NCBI GenBank assembly: GCA_030844895.1
Contig: CM061229.1
Span: 137,113,206-137,177,205, forward strand
Length of the DNA stretch: 64,000 bases
Direction: 5' to 3'
Source of the DNA: Ambrosia x helenae
Lineage: Eukaryota; Streptophyta; Magnoliopsida; Asterales; Asteraceae
Position numbers and translations under genes: made by a program. Shown in pieces: positions 32,212 through 43,982 of this stretch. Within the stretch, counting starts at the first letter, position 1; the number at the start of each line of letters is the position of its first letter. Under the pieces are notes generated by a model that saw only the letters and a program-made list of their open reading frames with translations, searched no databases and was not told where the DNA came from.

Positions 32212-34835
32212 ATGAGCTCGAAGCGATCACGAACGACGGACAGTGAATACGAACAAGCTATACAACTGTATGCACCGTTGATCAAAAGACCTGAACCCTT
32301 GTCGGCCGTCAGATGTTATGACCGTGACTCGCCGGTGGTTGTCTTTGCTCATGGAGCTGGTGCTCCTTCTACTTCCGAGTGGATGATTAGGTTAGGGTTT
32401 CTTTTTTATTTTTAACCTTTATTTCTCCTAACTAATATTAATTATAATTCGGAGTGCTTATTCTGTATAATGTACTTCAAATAGTTAGATTGCTTGCTAG
32501 TTTGATTGAAAAATGTAAAAAATTTCAAGTTATTGGTATTAGGGCTTATTGGTTAAAACGCCTAAAACCGAGGTGCAAAGGGCAAAAGCATCGGGCTTTT
32601 GGAACCCAAGGCGCAAGGCGATTAGCATAGTTATCAAAGGCGTTAGGCGCACTCAAGGTGCATAGGCCTCGCCTGGGACCTAGGCGTGAGGCGCAAAAAA
32701 CACGAGGGCCTGAGATTAAAAAAAAAAGCGAATAAGAAAATAAAGTAAAAATATATTAAAATAATACTATTTTTCATCTAGTTAGTATTGAAAGTTTTAA
32801 AATATTGATCTATTTGTGTATAGACTTAGTTTTTCTTAGATAAAAGTAGAAATGTGGCTGAAATCTAGCCATAATTTAATGAATTTGGCGTGAAACTCTT
32901 CGGAATTTGGGAATCTAGATGAAATCTGCGCCTAAACCATCACCTGGAGAATTAAAGCGCAATTTCCTTGACTCAAAGCGCAAATGCATCGCCTCGCCTA
33001 ATAATCGGGCCTAGGCGCAAGAGGCGATGGCTTCTAACAACTATGGCGATTATATATTATTTTATATATCCTATAGGTATTTAGCTTCCCCTACCCAAAA
33101 TATAGCTATGTATAAGGTTGTTGTATGATTTTACGTATGTGTACCTAAGGTACGGCAGTTTGCTTCATCAAGACGCCCAAGGTACAAGAGGCACGCGTCT
33201 CAGGCCAGAAAACCCCAACAAAACGCGCTTTTTGGTGCTTCTTGGGTATACCTGAGGGCTGAGGCGTTAAGCCGTTAATAGAAAAGCGATGGTCCTTGCG
33301 CCGGAGATGGCCTTTAAAACTGAGATTGCAATGCAGAATATGTTTGTTATTTTTTCAAGTTGTAGATATGGGTATCGAAAGTTATTGTTTTAAGTTTCGA
33401 CTTTGCAATTTAAAATGAAAATTAGAGTAACCGAAACCCAATGAAGGAAGACAAGTGTGCACATATCTTCATTTTTTTTGCTTACCACAAGATTTCTATT
33501 GAACACCAGGCTTGAATTTTATGCAGATGGAAGAACTTGCTGGAGAATGCTTTAAATGCTGTCGAAGTTATAACTTTTGATTACCCATGTGAGTTTTATC
33601 ATATATGTGTTTTATATAAAATTCTCGCATGGTGTAAGTGTAGTGGTGTCTGGCAGACATTAATGGTAGAAGAAAGGCTGCACCGAAGCCAGAAAAACTG
33701 GTTGGGTTTCACTCTGATATTGTAAGAAAGGCTGCTGCCAAGTACCCAGAACATCCGTTGATTTTGGCTGGAAAATCATTGGGTTCAAGGTAATGGCTAA
33801 ATCTTAGTTGCATCTTGCAGTGCGGTCTTCTCTAAGACTGTCATTAGGGATAAATAGTTGCAGTTCATATGGACTGCGTATTAACACTGTCACTAAAAAG
33901 TGGCTCTGAATTTTGGCAGAGTTAGTTGTATGGTAGCTGCAGAGAGTGATATTGAGGTATCGGCTGTAGTTTGCTTGGGATACCCACTAAAGGTTTGTTG
34001 CTAAATTGATCCTATATATGTTTGGTTGAATTTTGTTTCTTCTATATATCGGTTATTAGTGAGTTTGAATTTGTGATATACTTTGTTGGCCTTCAAAATT
34101 CTTTGATTAGGAGCCATTTCTAGTGTTGCATTTTATTTTATGATTGTATACCATGTTTCTGTTACTTGCATAGTTGATACTTGATCGAACGTGAAAAAAT
34201 GAAAACGAACAGAATGCTGAATTGCTGGACACATCAATGTCATTTTGTAATGTTTTAATTACTCAAGCACAATGTTTTTATTTGGTTTGAGTGCTAAAGG
34301 TGAGGACACTAAAGAAAACGATAAAAGGTGTGAAGAACTGCTCGATGACATATGTAAACTAAGTGGTATTTGACACAATAGCTAATGTTGCAGGCCACAA
34401 ATGGAGTCATTCGAGATGAACCCCTATTGCAACTTACGGTTCCTATTATGTTTGTACAGGTAAAACAATGAAAAGCTTAAATGGCTTTTCACTTAAGTTT
34501 ACTGTACTTAAAAGTTGTTGATCCATTGTCATAGCTTTAATTAACCTGCTCCTCTTTTTTCTTTCACTTTATTTAATCTGATGTAGGGTGGCAATGATAG
34601 TTTCTGTCCGTTGCAATCGTTGGAAGCGGTTAGGAATAAATTAAAAGCTATAAACGCTTTGCATGTCATTGAAAATGGTGATCATTCATTTCAAATCGCA
34701 AAGAAGAATCTTGAGCTAACTGGAATGACTCATGAAGAAGCTGAAGGACGTGCCGTTGAAGCTGTTGCAATGTTTGTTTCACAAATTACAAGTGAAAAGG
34801 TGATTGACGGGGCCGTTGTAAGTGTACATGAGTGA
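32212..34835 (+). CDS. KANSL3/TEX30-like alpha/beta hydrolase, six exons
   Basis: Exons 32212-32390, 33527-33588, 33657-33789, 33920-33992, 34394-34459 and 34587-34835 are all GT-AG and in phase, giving 253 aa. It opens with an alpha/beta-hydrolase strand SPVVVFAHGAGAPS (oxyanion loop HGAG). The nucleophile elbow is GKSLGSR (Ser), the likely acid is in GGNDSFCP and the His in ENGDHSF, so the catalytic triad appears complete. The family includes TEX30 and the hydrolase-like part of KANSL3, a subunit of the NSL histone acetyltransferase complex in animals; plant members are single-domain and their substrate is unknown. There is no signal peptide, so a cytosolic or nuclear site is likely. Intron 1 carries a TIR element (32626-33045). 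The open frame and clean splice sites suggest a working gene. Confidence 0.88.
32626..33045. mobile_element. TIR element with AGGCGC palindromes in hydrolase intron 1
   Basis: Ends CATAGTTATCAAAGGCG and (complement) CATAGTTGTTAGAAGCC. Flanks GCGATTAG / GCGATTAT match at 7 of 8 positions, suggesting hAT. The interior is full of AGGCG / CGCCT words that can fold back. Confidence 0.6.
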
Positions 34836-36218
34836 TATTTTCTGTATATTCTAACTCGCATTGTGTTAGCATTATAATCATAATTCTCTAGGGGAGAATA
34901 TAACTTGGTGTCAGTTCTGTTGTATTGTACCTTTTTATCTTGTTCCTCTTTAATTTTATTTTTGTATGAAATGCCGTCTCTGTTCTTGTTTGTAGCTCAT
35001 ATGACTAGAGGTCTAGAGTCGGGCTTTTTTTGTTGATAGGTAGCTAGCAACAAGCACTACATCATATTTTGTAAAGCTTCACAAATCACAACCACATGTG
35101 ATTTGTAATTTGTTAATAGCTAGCAGGCATCAAGTAAGATATTATTAGGAAATAGCACACAAAGGCAAAACAGTAATTATTACACCATATTTAAGCTTTA
35201 CAACCACCTGTGATTTATTGAATTTTTTGTATTAATATATTGTTATATATGTTCATAGCTAGAGCAGTTCTCCGCACCTTAAATACGTTTAGCACAAGCC
35301 TCATTATCACTTTCACTGTCGCTACTGCTGCTGCCATCTTTACATTTACAGTCGTTTCCTTCTTCTTTATTGAATTTTTGTCCCTCTTTGTATGATCACC
35401 AATTCTAGGTATGCAGTGCAGTTGCTCATGTTTGATTCTTTTTGTTTGACCAACCGGTTTTTGGCCAGCCACCTTCTTGTTGATGATGGTGGTGCATCTG
35501 GTCAGCCACGTTCTTGTAAGCCGAATTTGCCATTTCTTTCATTTTGTTGGTAAACGAGTGCTTGTTTTCTTTACGGTGGCAGCAGGAACAGGTGGTGTTA
35601 AATTTGTTTGGGCTTGTTGAACGGTTTTTGCGTGGTCAATGGGGGTTTTTGGTAGCCACAGGTGTTGCATTTGTTCTGGGTATTGACTGGGACATGGCTG
35701 TATTGAGTGGTGTGTATATATTATAAGTCACAAGCATATCACCATTGCTCGAGTGTCGCAAGCATATCAAAACTGATATGTGAGTCATGTATCCCACGCT
35801 TATACAAGGAGCACATTAACTCGAATAGATTTGCCAATCATACTGTGTGGCGCCCTGGCGGGGGATAATTCACCAACTTAAGACCATAAAAAGGCGTTTG
35901 ATCGATCATGAGTTGTGCTCCTTGTATAAGCGTCAAGCGCCTTCTTTCCACTGGTCCATTAGGCCGGCGTGGAATTCATAGGTGTTTGTTTGCATTGAGA
36001 TTGACGAGTTTACCTGGGTATATTTTTAACAAGTATGACAGTATTTTTTTCTAGCATACTATGTTTTGCGTTTTACGCTCATTGGTTTCAAACAGACACA
36101 GATTATAATTCTCTATTTTTCATTCATAGCAATATTTCAATCAAACACATTGATTTGTGACCACTTGAACAAATGATAAAAGAAGTTCAACAGAACCAGT
36201 TGAACATCATAAGCCAAA
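34836..36218. other. Intergenic region between convergent genes
   Basis: The hydrolase (+) and the HMG gene (-) converge here. It contains AT-rich DNA and one strong hairpin at 35797-35933, with no gene-like frame that I trust. Confidence 0.4.
35797..35933. repeat. 20-bp perfect inverted repeat (hairpin)
   Basis: ACGCTTATACAAGGAGCACA at 35797-35816 and its exact complement at 35914-35933, 97 bp apart. Pairing can be extended inward by ACTC/GAGT across a small bulge. Confidence 0.7.
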
Positions 36219-38938
36219 TTAGTGCTGGTTATCATCATTAGGCGTCTCCACTACGTTCTTCTTGTTATACTCCTCCATCTCCTTCTTGTAAGCTTCCATG
36301 GCTGTTGCAGCCTCACCATTCCATCTCTGTTTTTCTTCTTCACTCAATTCCTACACGCAGTTGGTTAATTACATATACATTTACAGTTCATTGAACAAAC
36401 TCATGAGAAAATGAATGTACCTTCCACTTCACAGAAATCAGAGCAGTGAGTTGGGCATTGCTAATATCTGCCTTCTCTTTCGACAAGTCCTTTCTCGTTT
36501 CTTTGCTGCTCGACGCAAAACACCATGGTTATTCAAAAAATCCAACTTTTTATTCAAATCTTGAAATGGGTATCAATGAAATTACCTGAAAAGAAGGAAC
36601 GAAGACGCTGGGCGCTTGGGCTTATTAGGATCATCAATCTTGTTCTTCTTCTTGTTCTTCTTTTCCTTTGTTTTCTACATAAATAACAACAAAACCAAAA
36701 TTAATCTAATCCTAAATACTACTGAAATAGTAACATCATAAACAAGACATACCTTGATGATTGTTTCTGTTTTCTCTTTCTTTTTAAGTAATTGTAAAGC
36801 TTCCTGTTTCAAGACCTTCAAAACTTCATCTTCTTCCTTCTTAGCAATTTCCGCTTCGGTTTCTTTATTCTGCTTGTAAATCTCCATTTCTTGCGTATAT
36901 TTCTCGTTCTTTTCCTTCGCCACTTTGTCATATCGAGCCTTTTGCTTCTCTGTCATGTTCTTCCATTCTTCGCCTGTGATCTTAGCAATCTGTCACCACC
37001 ATAACATGAACCAAATTCATTAATTTCACAAAATAAACATATTTTGAAACTTTATATCAAATTACCTCAATCACACTCTTGTTTTCGGTTATTAGAGCAG
37101 CTCTTCTTTCATTCATAAACAAGAAATATGCAGACTCTGGACGCTTCGGCTTTAATGGATCTTTCTCCTTCCTGTATTTAGAAAAAAAAATCATTAACCT
37201 TAAAACATTAATGAATGGACCCTTTGTTTAAAGTAAAGATCATAATAAATTGTGATGATTACTTGTTCTTCTTGTTATCACCGTCTTTCTCGGCTTCTTG
37301 TTTGAATTGCAAATACTGTTCAAGTAACTCCATAGCCATTTTCTGCTTCTGTTCATCTTCGAGTAGCTTCATAGCTTCATTTTCTCTTTTCTCATTACCG
37401 ACGATTTTCAAATAAACCGCCTTCTCGGTTTGGTATCTCTCCTCATAAGGCTTCTTTTCTTCAGCGGTTAAGGTCTTCCATTTTGCTCCCAAAATGCTTG
37501 CTACTTCACTGAATTCTGCTTCAGGATTTTCTTTCTTGACCTGCAAAAATAAAACAGATCCCACAATGTTATCTATCTAATTAAGCTAAAGAAAAAATAA
37601 TGAGGCTAAAGAAAAGATTGGTGCTTGCCTCAGTCCAATGCTCCTTGCACCACATGATGTAAGGTGTTGCAGGTTTTTTAGCTTCTTGGCCATTTTTCTT
37701 CTTCTTCTTCTCTTGATCTTTGTCTTTTAAAGATTGCAAAATTGGAAGTGTCTGAGATAGATGTAGAACAAATGATCATAAGTTAAAAATCCTAATTATA
37801 AGTTCCAAATTCAATACAACCGTAGTCTCGGAATCAATTATCAGTGGCGGCCCAGAAATTGTTTTCTGAGGGGCGATTGGGGGAGTTTAACCGAACTTTT
37901 AAGGGGTGCGATCAAGATTTTTACCTACAAATTATACTAAGTTTTTTTTTTATGTTAAAGGGGGTGCCTGCCCCACTTGAGATGTATATAGGTCCGCCAT
38001 TATGTGTAGTTTCCCATTCTTTCACTCCACGTCATATTATTTTTAAATAACTAAAAAAAAAAAAAAGAAAAACAAAGAGCATGACCCAACACCTTTTTCC
38101 CTCTCTAGTAGGGGGCGAAGCTTGGTTCGCAGATCGGGAGGGGCCAGACTCAATTTTTTTCGATCGACAGGGGCCGGACTCAACCCGGACTAAATTTATC
38201 TACGAAAATCATAAATTTCCACTACTGCGCTAAAAAACAAGGGGGCCAGGGCCACCCCTGGCCCTCAAAATGCTTCGTCCCTGCTCTCTAGTAGCGGTCT
38301 GCCTAACGCCCCCCTTGCGCGGTGTTTCACGCCCCTTCACATATGAATCACCAGAGCGTGAAACCATAACACATAGCCTAACCAAAAACCATTTGAAGAT
38401 ACAAACCCTACTTTCATATGACTAACCCTAGAATCAATATTCAAGACTATTTTAATTTCAAAGAAATGTTATATCAAAAGGTTTTGGGGCAGTGACTTAC
38501 CATAGTGGGTTTAAATTCTTTCATTTTCTGCAACTTTTTAAGCTCCATTTTAATCTTTTCTTGCTCTTTATTATTGGTCTCAAGTTCTTGATCCTTCAAC
38601 TTCAAAAGCTCCTCTGCTTGTTGCTTCTCAAGTGTCATCTTTTCAAGCTTCTCTTGCATATCTTTCATCTCTTTCTCAAACGAAAACGTTGCAGTTGCAG
38701 GGTCGGGTTGTGATTGCTTCTTCCCTTTAGACGATTTCTTAATTTTCGGAGATTTGAGTTGCGAAAGGCTTTCGGAGTTTTCTTTTCCGGCAGAGTTGTC
38801 TGGAAAGATTGGTGGCTGAGAGATTGCTCCTGCAACAATGTTGGATTCATTGGTTGAACAGGTTTTCGTGTTCAGGGGCTTTCGGGTTTTCTTCTTTGTC
38901 GGGATCGCGACGAGACCTGCTGTTGCAACTTCGGCCAT
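36219..38938 (-). CDS. 3xHMG-box protein (HMGB6/13-like), eight exons
   Basis: Exons: 38938-38501, 37751-37629, 37540-37263, 37171-37066, 36989-36753, 36674-36586, 36505-36421 and 36350-36219, all in phase, 495 aa. Three HMG boxes are visible: ~172-235 (ATPYIMWCKEHWTE...GAKWKTLT), ~285-348 (PKRPESAYFLFMNERR...EEWKNMT) and ~405-475 (PKRPASSFLLFSKETR...VKWKELS). The N-terminus is a basic, Lys/Ser-rich region followed by a coiled coil (KEMKDMQEKLEKMTLEK). Proteins with three HMG boxes are plant-specific and are known to associate with chromosomes in dividing cells. All introns are GT-AG except intron 2, which uses a GC donor (GAG|GCAAGC). Intron 1 (37752-38500) has collected at least one MITE. 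Length and domain order are normal. Confidence 0.92.
37842..38001. mobile_element. CAGTGGCGG-type MITE relic in HMG intron 1
   Basis: Left end CAGTGGCGGCCC and right end GGTCCGCCATTA form weak inverted repeats, with a purine-rich GGGGCGATTGGGGG interior. No convincing target duplication. Confidence 0.4.
38109..38283. mobile_element. hAT MITE (175 bp) in HMG intron 1
   Basis: TAGGGGGCGAAGC / GCTTCGTCCCTG ends with a perfect 8-bp duplication CTCTCTAG at 38101-38108 and 38284-38291. Confidence 0.8.
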
Positions 38939-39249
38939 TTGTGTGGTTGATTTGGGGATTCAAAGGTTTGTTTTTTGTTGGTTGAATAGTTATCGGCTGT
39001 GATTTGAGGGTTTTATAAGATAAAGAAGGTGATGGTCAATGGTGCATTTCTAACGGTTATATTTGTGAATTCAAAATTTTGAAAATTTTACCGTTAGGAC
39101 CTGTAGGTAACCTCAGATCTGTCTTAATTGGGGATATAATAATAATAATTAATATATGTACTCTTTTGGATGTTAAGCAAGTGATGGTATTACCATTCAT
39201 GTTATTTTTATCACTGCATATACGTTTTCGTTTATATTTTATAAAAACT

Positions 39250-39743
39250 GGGTGTAAATGACACGTAGCGGCTCGAGAGCTACCCAGGATCGGTTCGGTA
39301 AAAAGCTCGATTGGGCTTGCGAGCCCGAGCCCGAGCCTGAAATATGGCTCGTTTAGTTATTTATCGAGCTCGAGCCCTAGATACAAAGCTCGATTGGGCT
39401 CGCGAGCCTAAACGAGCCCAAACATAATTATAAGTTATTTATGTATCTCTTATAATTCATAGCCCACATCTCCAAAGCTCAAATCCTTATTTCATAGGCC
39501 CATTTAATAACACTCGCGAGCCGAACTTTTGCAATCTCAAGCCGAGCTTTGAGCTCGTTTGAGATTGTTATCAAATCACCTCGAGTCGAGCCGAGCCGAG
39601 CTCGAGCTTTTGATTTTGCTAGCGAGCCGAGCTCGAGCTCAAGATTGTAGGCTCGAACCGAGCCGAGCTCGAGCTTCATAAAACCATAACGAGCCGAGCT
39701 CGAGCTCAGTCAGGCTCGGGATCGGCTCGGCTCGTTTACACCC
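39250..39743. mobile_element. GAGCTCGAGC-rich palindromic TIR element
   Basis: GGGTGTAAATGA / TCGTTTACACCC ends. The interior is dominated by GAGCCGAGCTCGAGC words on both strands. It lies between two copies of a ~90-bp direct repeat (39163-39252 and 39748-39838). Confidence 0.6.
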
Positions 39744-39840
39744 CTATCTTTCGGATGTTAAGCAAGTGATGGTATTACCATTCATGTTATTTTTATCATT
39801 GCATATACGTTTTCGTTTATATTTTATTAAAAACCGGGTT

Positions 39841-39874
39841 GCCCCTGTCATAGAACACGGGTGTAACCCACTAG
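39841..39874 (+). other. Possible Helitron 3' terminus
   Basis: CCCCTGT...ACACGGG imperfect hairpin followed by TGTAACCCACTAG|T. This resembles the end at 55555 (hairpin, then ACCCACTAG|T). No matching 5' end was identified. Confidence 0.4.
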
Positions 39875-40194
39875 TTTCTACTATTTGATAAATTTTGTTT
39901 GGTTTTATAAATTCTGAGTAAAATGCAAATAAACTATTTTTAGGTTTTAAACAAATTTTATATATGTAAATGTCACCTTTTTAAACAAGATTTAAAATAA
40001 TTTGGGTAAAAGCTGCTTTTGAAGGGTTCGAACTTCGAATTCCTCTCTTTCCGTTTCCATGTGATAGAAGTTTTATTTGGGTAAAACCTGCTAGTTTTGG
40101 ACTTTTGGTTATATATTTTGTTGGCCATTTAAAAAAACATATATGGAATTGAAGGGATTTGGCCCCAGACCCCGAAATTATCTGGGCCCAACCC

Positions 40195-40680
40195 ATATCC
40201 CAGAAAACCTATAAACAACCAACGGGCAGTAATGCGACCGTGTAAGGCTCCGTGCGCAAGTGCTACGCACCAACGGACGGCATAAGCCATGCAGCCTTTG
40301 GAAGTCACCTAGTTAGGCAAAGTCACATGCGGACACCTCTCTGCAAGGAAATGCCGGGACAAACATTACAAAGGACGATATCTCATAAGCTAAACACACC
40401 CAAGGGACGTACGACCAGGTGCCTCTCAAAAGATGGGGCAGGAGGCGCACGTGACAACGACGACTGGCCAATCAGAATCCGCCAACAGAAGTTCCAAGTG
40501 TCAATCCCCATACTAAAGACGTGGGAGCTGACAGGAGGCACCCGACATCGGCATCTGACCAATCAAGGCCCGCCAGGGCCTGTACTAGACTCGTCCCCCG
40601 ATCGCGCATGGCGCAAGGGAGACAAGAAGTACGACGACAAAGCGGCTCGGCCAATCAAACGTCTCGGATCCATTGTAAAA
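40195..40680. mobile_element. GC-rich block, likely LTR-retrotransposon remnant
   Basis: It is sharply more GC-rich than its flanks, with repeated CCAATCA words and an open frame on the + strand (to 40782) that has no recognisable domain. The composition and CCAAT boxes suggest an old LTR or its leader, but no termini were found. Confidence 0.35.
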
Positions 40681-42013
40681 TCAAGCATGCACTTTTTTTA
40701 TTCTTCACTGAACTTATTTCTAAAGCTCGGTAAAAGATCCATTGTAGCTATAGATTTGACTCGAGCTACTTGGCTCATATAAACATTCAAGTCAACTGTA
40801 ACTCGATGCTGACTTAGCTCGATTGAAGATTGCCAACTCGTATTGGTACTTAGCTCGCTCAACGCTTGTTGAACTTTACATACATATATAGAAGAAAAGC
40901 TGAAAAACAAAATAAACAAGGCTGAACCTGAGCCAACCGATGCCGAAAAGCATAATAAACAAACAAAACTTACAAATACTTGATCCAACTGATCTTATAT
41001 ATGTCTCTTAAGTCTGTATGACCATTAAATCTCTCTACCAAAAACCAACAACAAAAAGTCCACAACATCATAATACCACATCTCTGAAAACAAACATCTA
41101 GACAGTCGGCTAGACCCTAAACAATGGTCGAAACAACATACACTTTCAAGAGACATATATATACCAATGGAGTTCTTAAACACTATTCACAAGCCATTGC
41201 CTCAACCATTTACCACTAAGTTCATCAGCATATCATTCCAGCTGTCAATCGGCCCAGGCAAACACCAATGCAAACAATCATACTGCACTTTCGCATTCTT
41301 ATCTTGCGCAAAAGGGTAGAAATGTCTATATGGGCCCGGATGCCCGTCTGGTCTCAGCAGCGAGAGAGGTGTCACGTCAAGAAGCTTCAACTTCATCCCT
41401 TTTCAGAAGCTTGTTCTTCGGCTTTTTTAATTTCAGGTAATTCAATCTCTCTAAGAATTCTATTCAAATCGCTCAACTCAAAGTCGCCTTCTTTAGAAGG
41501 AACCGTTCTATCACAACTCCCACCAGTTGACCATGATCCGTTTTCAAAGTGATCTGGGGTTGAAGTTCTGTAAATGACCATACTTTTAGGGCTGGAATTC
41601 TTAATGAATTCAAAAAGATTCTTTAAGATTTTTCGGTACGCGAAATTGAAACCAAGATCTGTGTAGTTCTTTCCGTTGCAGCCATGGCAACCCAAAATTT
41701 GATTGTTTTCATAGTAGATTGCTGTTTTGATGAACCATTTACCAGAGGAAAACAAGACGTAATCCCATGTATGAAATTCTTCGGTCCATGTTTTGTCAAG
41801 AATATCAATGTGGAGTTGAATTTCTGAAGACGAAACACCATCGACGTCTTCAAAAATGTCGGCTTTTGCAAGAAAAGGTGACCACATAACTGAAACTGTA
41901 AGATTGTAGGAAGGAAAATGCCATTTTCTGTTCTTGTAATCTTTATCGTGATACAATTCAACTGCGTCTTCTACCTAAAAACGACAGAATATTTTTTAAA
42001 GTTGAGAGATTTA

Positions 42014-42223
42014 GGGGGTGTTTGGGATTGATTATTCAAAACAGATTATGCGTTTTAGAAAAGCAGGGGTGGAGCTGCTTATAGATTATTGCGTCTTGGT
42101 AGCCTAAAAAAACTGATTATCTGCGTTTTCAAAACGCAATCCAAACACTAAAAACTGATTATCTGCGTTTTCAAAACGCAATAATCTAAAAATCAGATTC
42201 AATACGCAATCCCAAACACCCTG
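42014..42223. mobile_element. Tourist-like MITE in TBL intron 2
   Basis: GGGGGTGTTTGGGATTG / CAATCCCAAACACCCTG ends (15 of 17 match) with TTA duplication at 42011-42013 and 42224-42226, the PIF/Harbinger signature. Its sister copy is at 21717-21916. Confidence 0.8.
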
Positions 42224-42963
42224 TTATATTATTATATACACATAACTACTGCTTTGTTTCAATCTGCAGGATCTAAAATTCACATCTTTTGCATAACTTA
42301 TCAACGCGTATCAAATTAACATTATAGCCTTTTAACGAAGCAAGAACACTAAAGACGCATACAAAATCAAGCATCAAGAAACGTACCAAATCAAATCATA
42401 AAAGCAGGCAACATTACCTGAGACAGAAGACAAATGAACGACTGAAGATGATTCCGAGTTATCGAATCACCAACAAACGCCCAAGATTTATCCCTCATCA
42501 TTTCAAGAAACTTCTTCGCATCAAAACGAGGCAATTCACAACCTTTCGGACTCCATTTCCAGTACATATACCCGGTATCCGGCCTCCCATTTCCCATACA
42601 GTTTTGATGACTCTCAATCCATCTACAAGTGTTATTTGTATAAGGCGGATTGCCCGTATTCGGTATCCATTCACCATCAAAGACATCACACTTTCCTGAC
42701 CCATTATCTTCACAACAACAATTCACATAACATAATCAACAACAAACATCAAATCTTGAACCTTTTGCATAAAAATCAGACCTTTTTACAGTAACAATAA
42801 CAAATATGCAACAATTTACTCAATTATTAAATTAAAACACATAAAAATAATATAAAAAAGAACCCATCTAAAAAAAAGTACCTTGAGATTGAAACTGATC
42901 AAAATCTTTAGGGGATTCAACAAAATCCAAAGGAATGGGCTTGAAATCGTTGTCAACAACAGG

Positions 42964-42965
42964 GG

Positions 42966-43002
<37 letters not shown>

Positions 43003-43029
43003 ATTAATATTAATATTATTATTATTATC
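42964..43029 (-). repeat. AAT microsatellite coding for Asn/Ile in TBL exon 1
   Basis: Interrupted ATT/AAT repeats read on the minus strand as Asn runs with alternating Ile-Asn. Length variation here would change the spacer between the membrane anchor and the catalytic domain. Confidence 0.8.
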
Positions 43030-43248
43030 GGTTTGATTAGGGATAGCATTGGATGATTGTGAGAAAAGAAGTCTAAAGGCAAAGCCCAGAAGCAAAATGG
43101 AAAGGCCTAACTTGAAAACGAAGTGGTTTTGTTTATAATAAGAAGCTGACCGAAACCAATTTTGCTTCATCGTGATCACTGAGTGTGGGTTACAGTCTCA
43201 ATCGATAAGGATAGTTTTTGGTTGTAAATGAGAGGCTGTGAGGTAGTG

Positions 43249-43249
43249 A

Positions 43250-43314
<65 letters not shown>
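43249..43314. repeat. (AAT)n microsatellite upstream of TBL
   Basis: About 22 uninterrupted TAA/AAT units, 80-145 bp upstream of the TBL start codon. A second tract, (ATT)n, lies at about 43460-43497 and a third at 43943-43970. Confidence 0.9.
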
Positions 43315-43315
<1 letters not shown>

Positions 43316-43458
43316 CAGAATAATCTGAGAGTGGGTAAGCAACCGACAAATGACGAGATGGGTTTTGTTGATCGACAGATGGGGAAATCGAAATCGAAGG
43401 AAATTATTGGAGAAAATGGAAAAGGAAATGTAAAGGGGTGTGGGTGTTTGTGTCCAAA

Positions 43459-43498
<40 letters not shown>

Positions 43499-43982
43499 GG
43501 GAATATTTCATAGAATAGTAACCAAGTTTCAAAAGTGTTCCAATTAGGTCACTCATCCTTTTTTTGGCCCAATTAAATGACTAAACATTCAAATCGAGTC
43601 TTGTAAAATTTTGTATGTGTCAAGAATGACATGGAGGAGAAGATGTTGGGGTCAGGATTTTAAATATATGTAAATGTATTAAAAAAAGAAAATAACATGT
43701 TAATTATATTAAAAAATTAAAAAAAATATGATAAATCCACATCATCACTTAACGTCAGCATTAATAGATAGGAAAAAATAAACAAAAAGCCACATTACCA
43801 TAGTTACCTACAAAATAGATGAAAAAACCTTTAATTTACATACTAAATGAATGTTGAGTGACCTAATTGAGACAAAAAAAAATGTTGAGTGACCTAATTG
43901 GAACACTTTTGAAAGTTGGTTACTATTTTACAAAGTTACCCCTATTATTATTATTATTATTATTATTATAGCTTTTATTATT

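Larger units (their letters stand above)
41202..43170 (-). pseudogene. Trichome birefringence-like (TBL) O-acetyltransferase gene with frameshift
   Basis: Exons: 43170-42882, 42707-42418 and 41974-41202. The N-terminus has a single membrane anchor (FKLGLSILLLGFAFRLLF), as expected for Golgi TBL proteins, then an Asn-rich spacer coded by an AAT microsatellite. The TBL domain begins CDVFDGEWIPN, and the GDS box is FVGDSITRNH. The conserved C-terminal DxxH box is present as YDCLHWCLPGPID. Between them, at 41393-41405 (GAAAAGGGATG), one base is missing: the frame hits TGA at 41395-41393 and the C-terminal ~64 codons continue in another frame from 41396. The predicted product is 386 aa and lacks the DxxH box, so it should be inactive. 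An assembly or base-call error in a short homopolymer is an alternative. TBLs O-acetylate cell-wall polysaccharides; the exact clade (TBL19-23-like?) is a guess. Confidence 0.82.

Noticed and set aside
39079..39261. Treating the ~90-bp direct repeats as LTRs of a TRIM element
   Set aside because: They do not begin TG or end CA, and no primer site or purine tract lies inside; the internal part has its own inverted ends.
40252..40782. 176-codon + strand frame
   Set aside because: No domain, composition typical of a GC-rich LTR remnant, minus-strand frames equally open.
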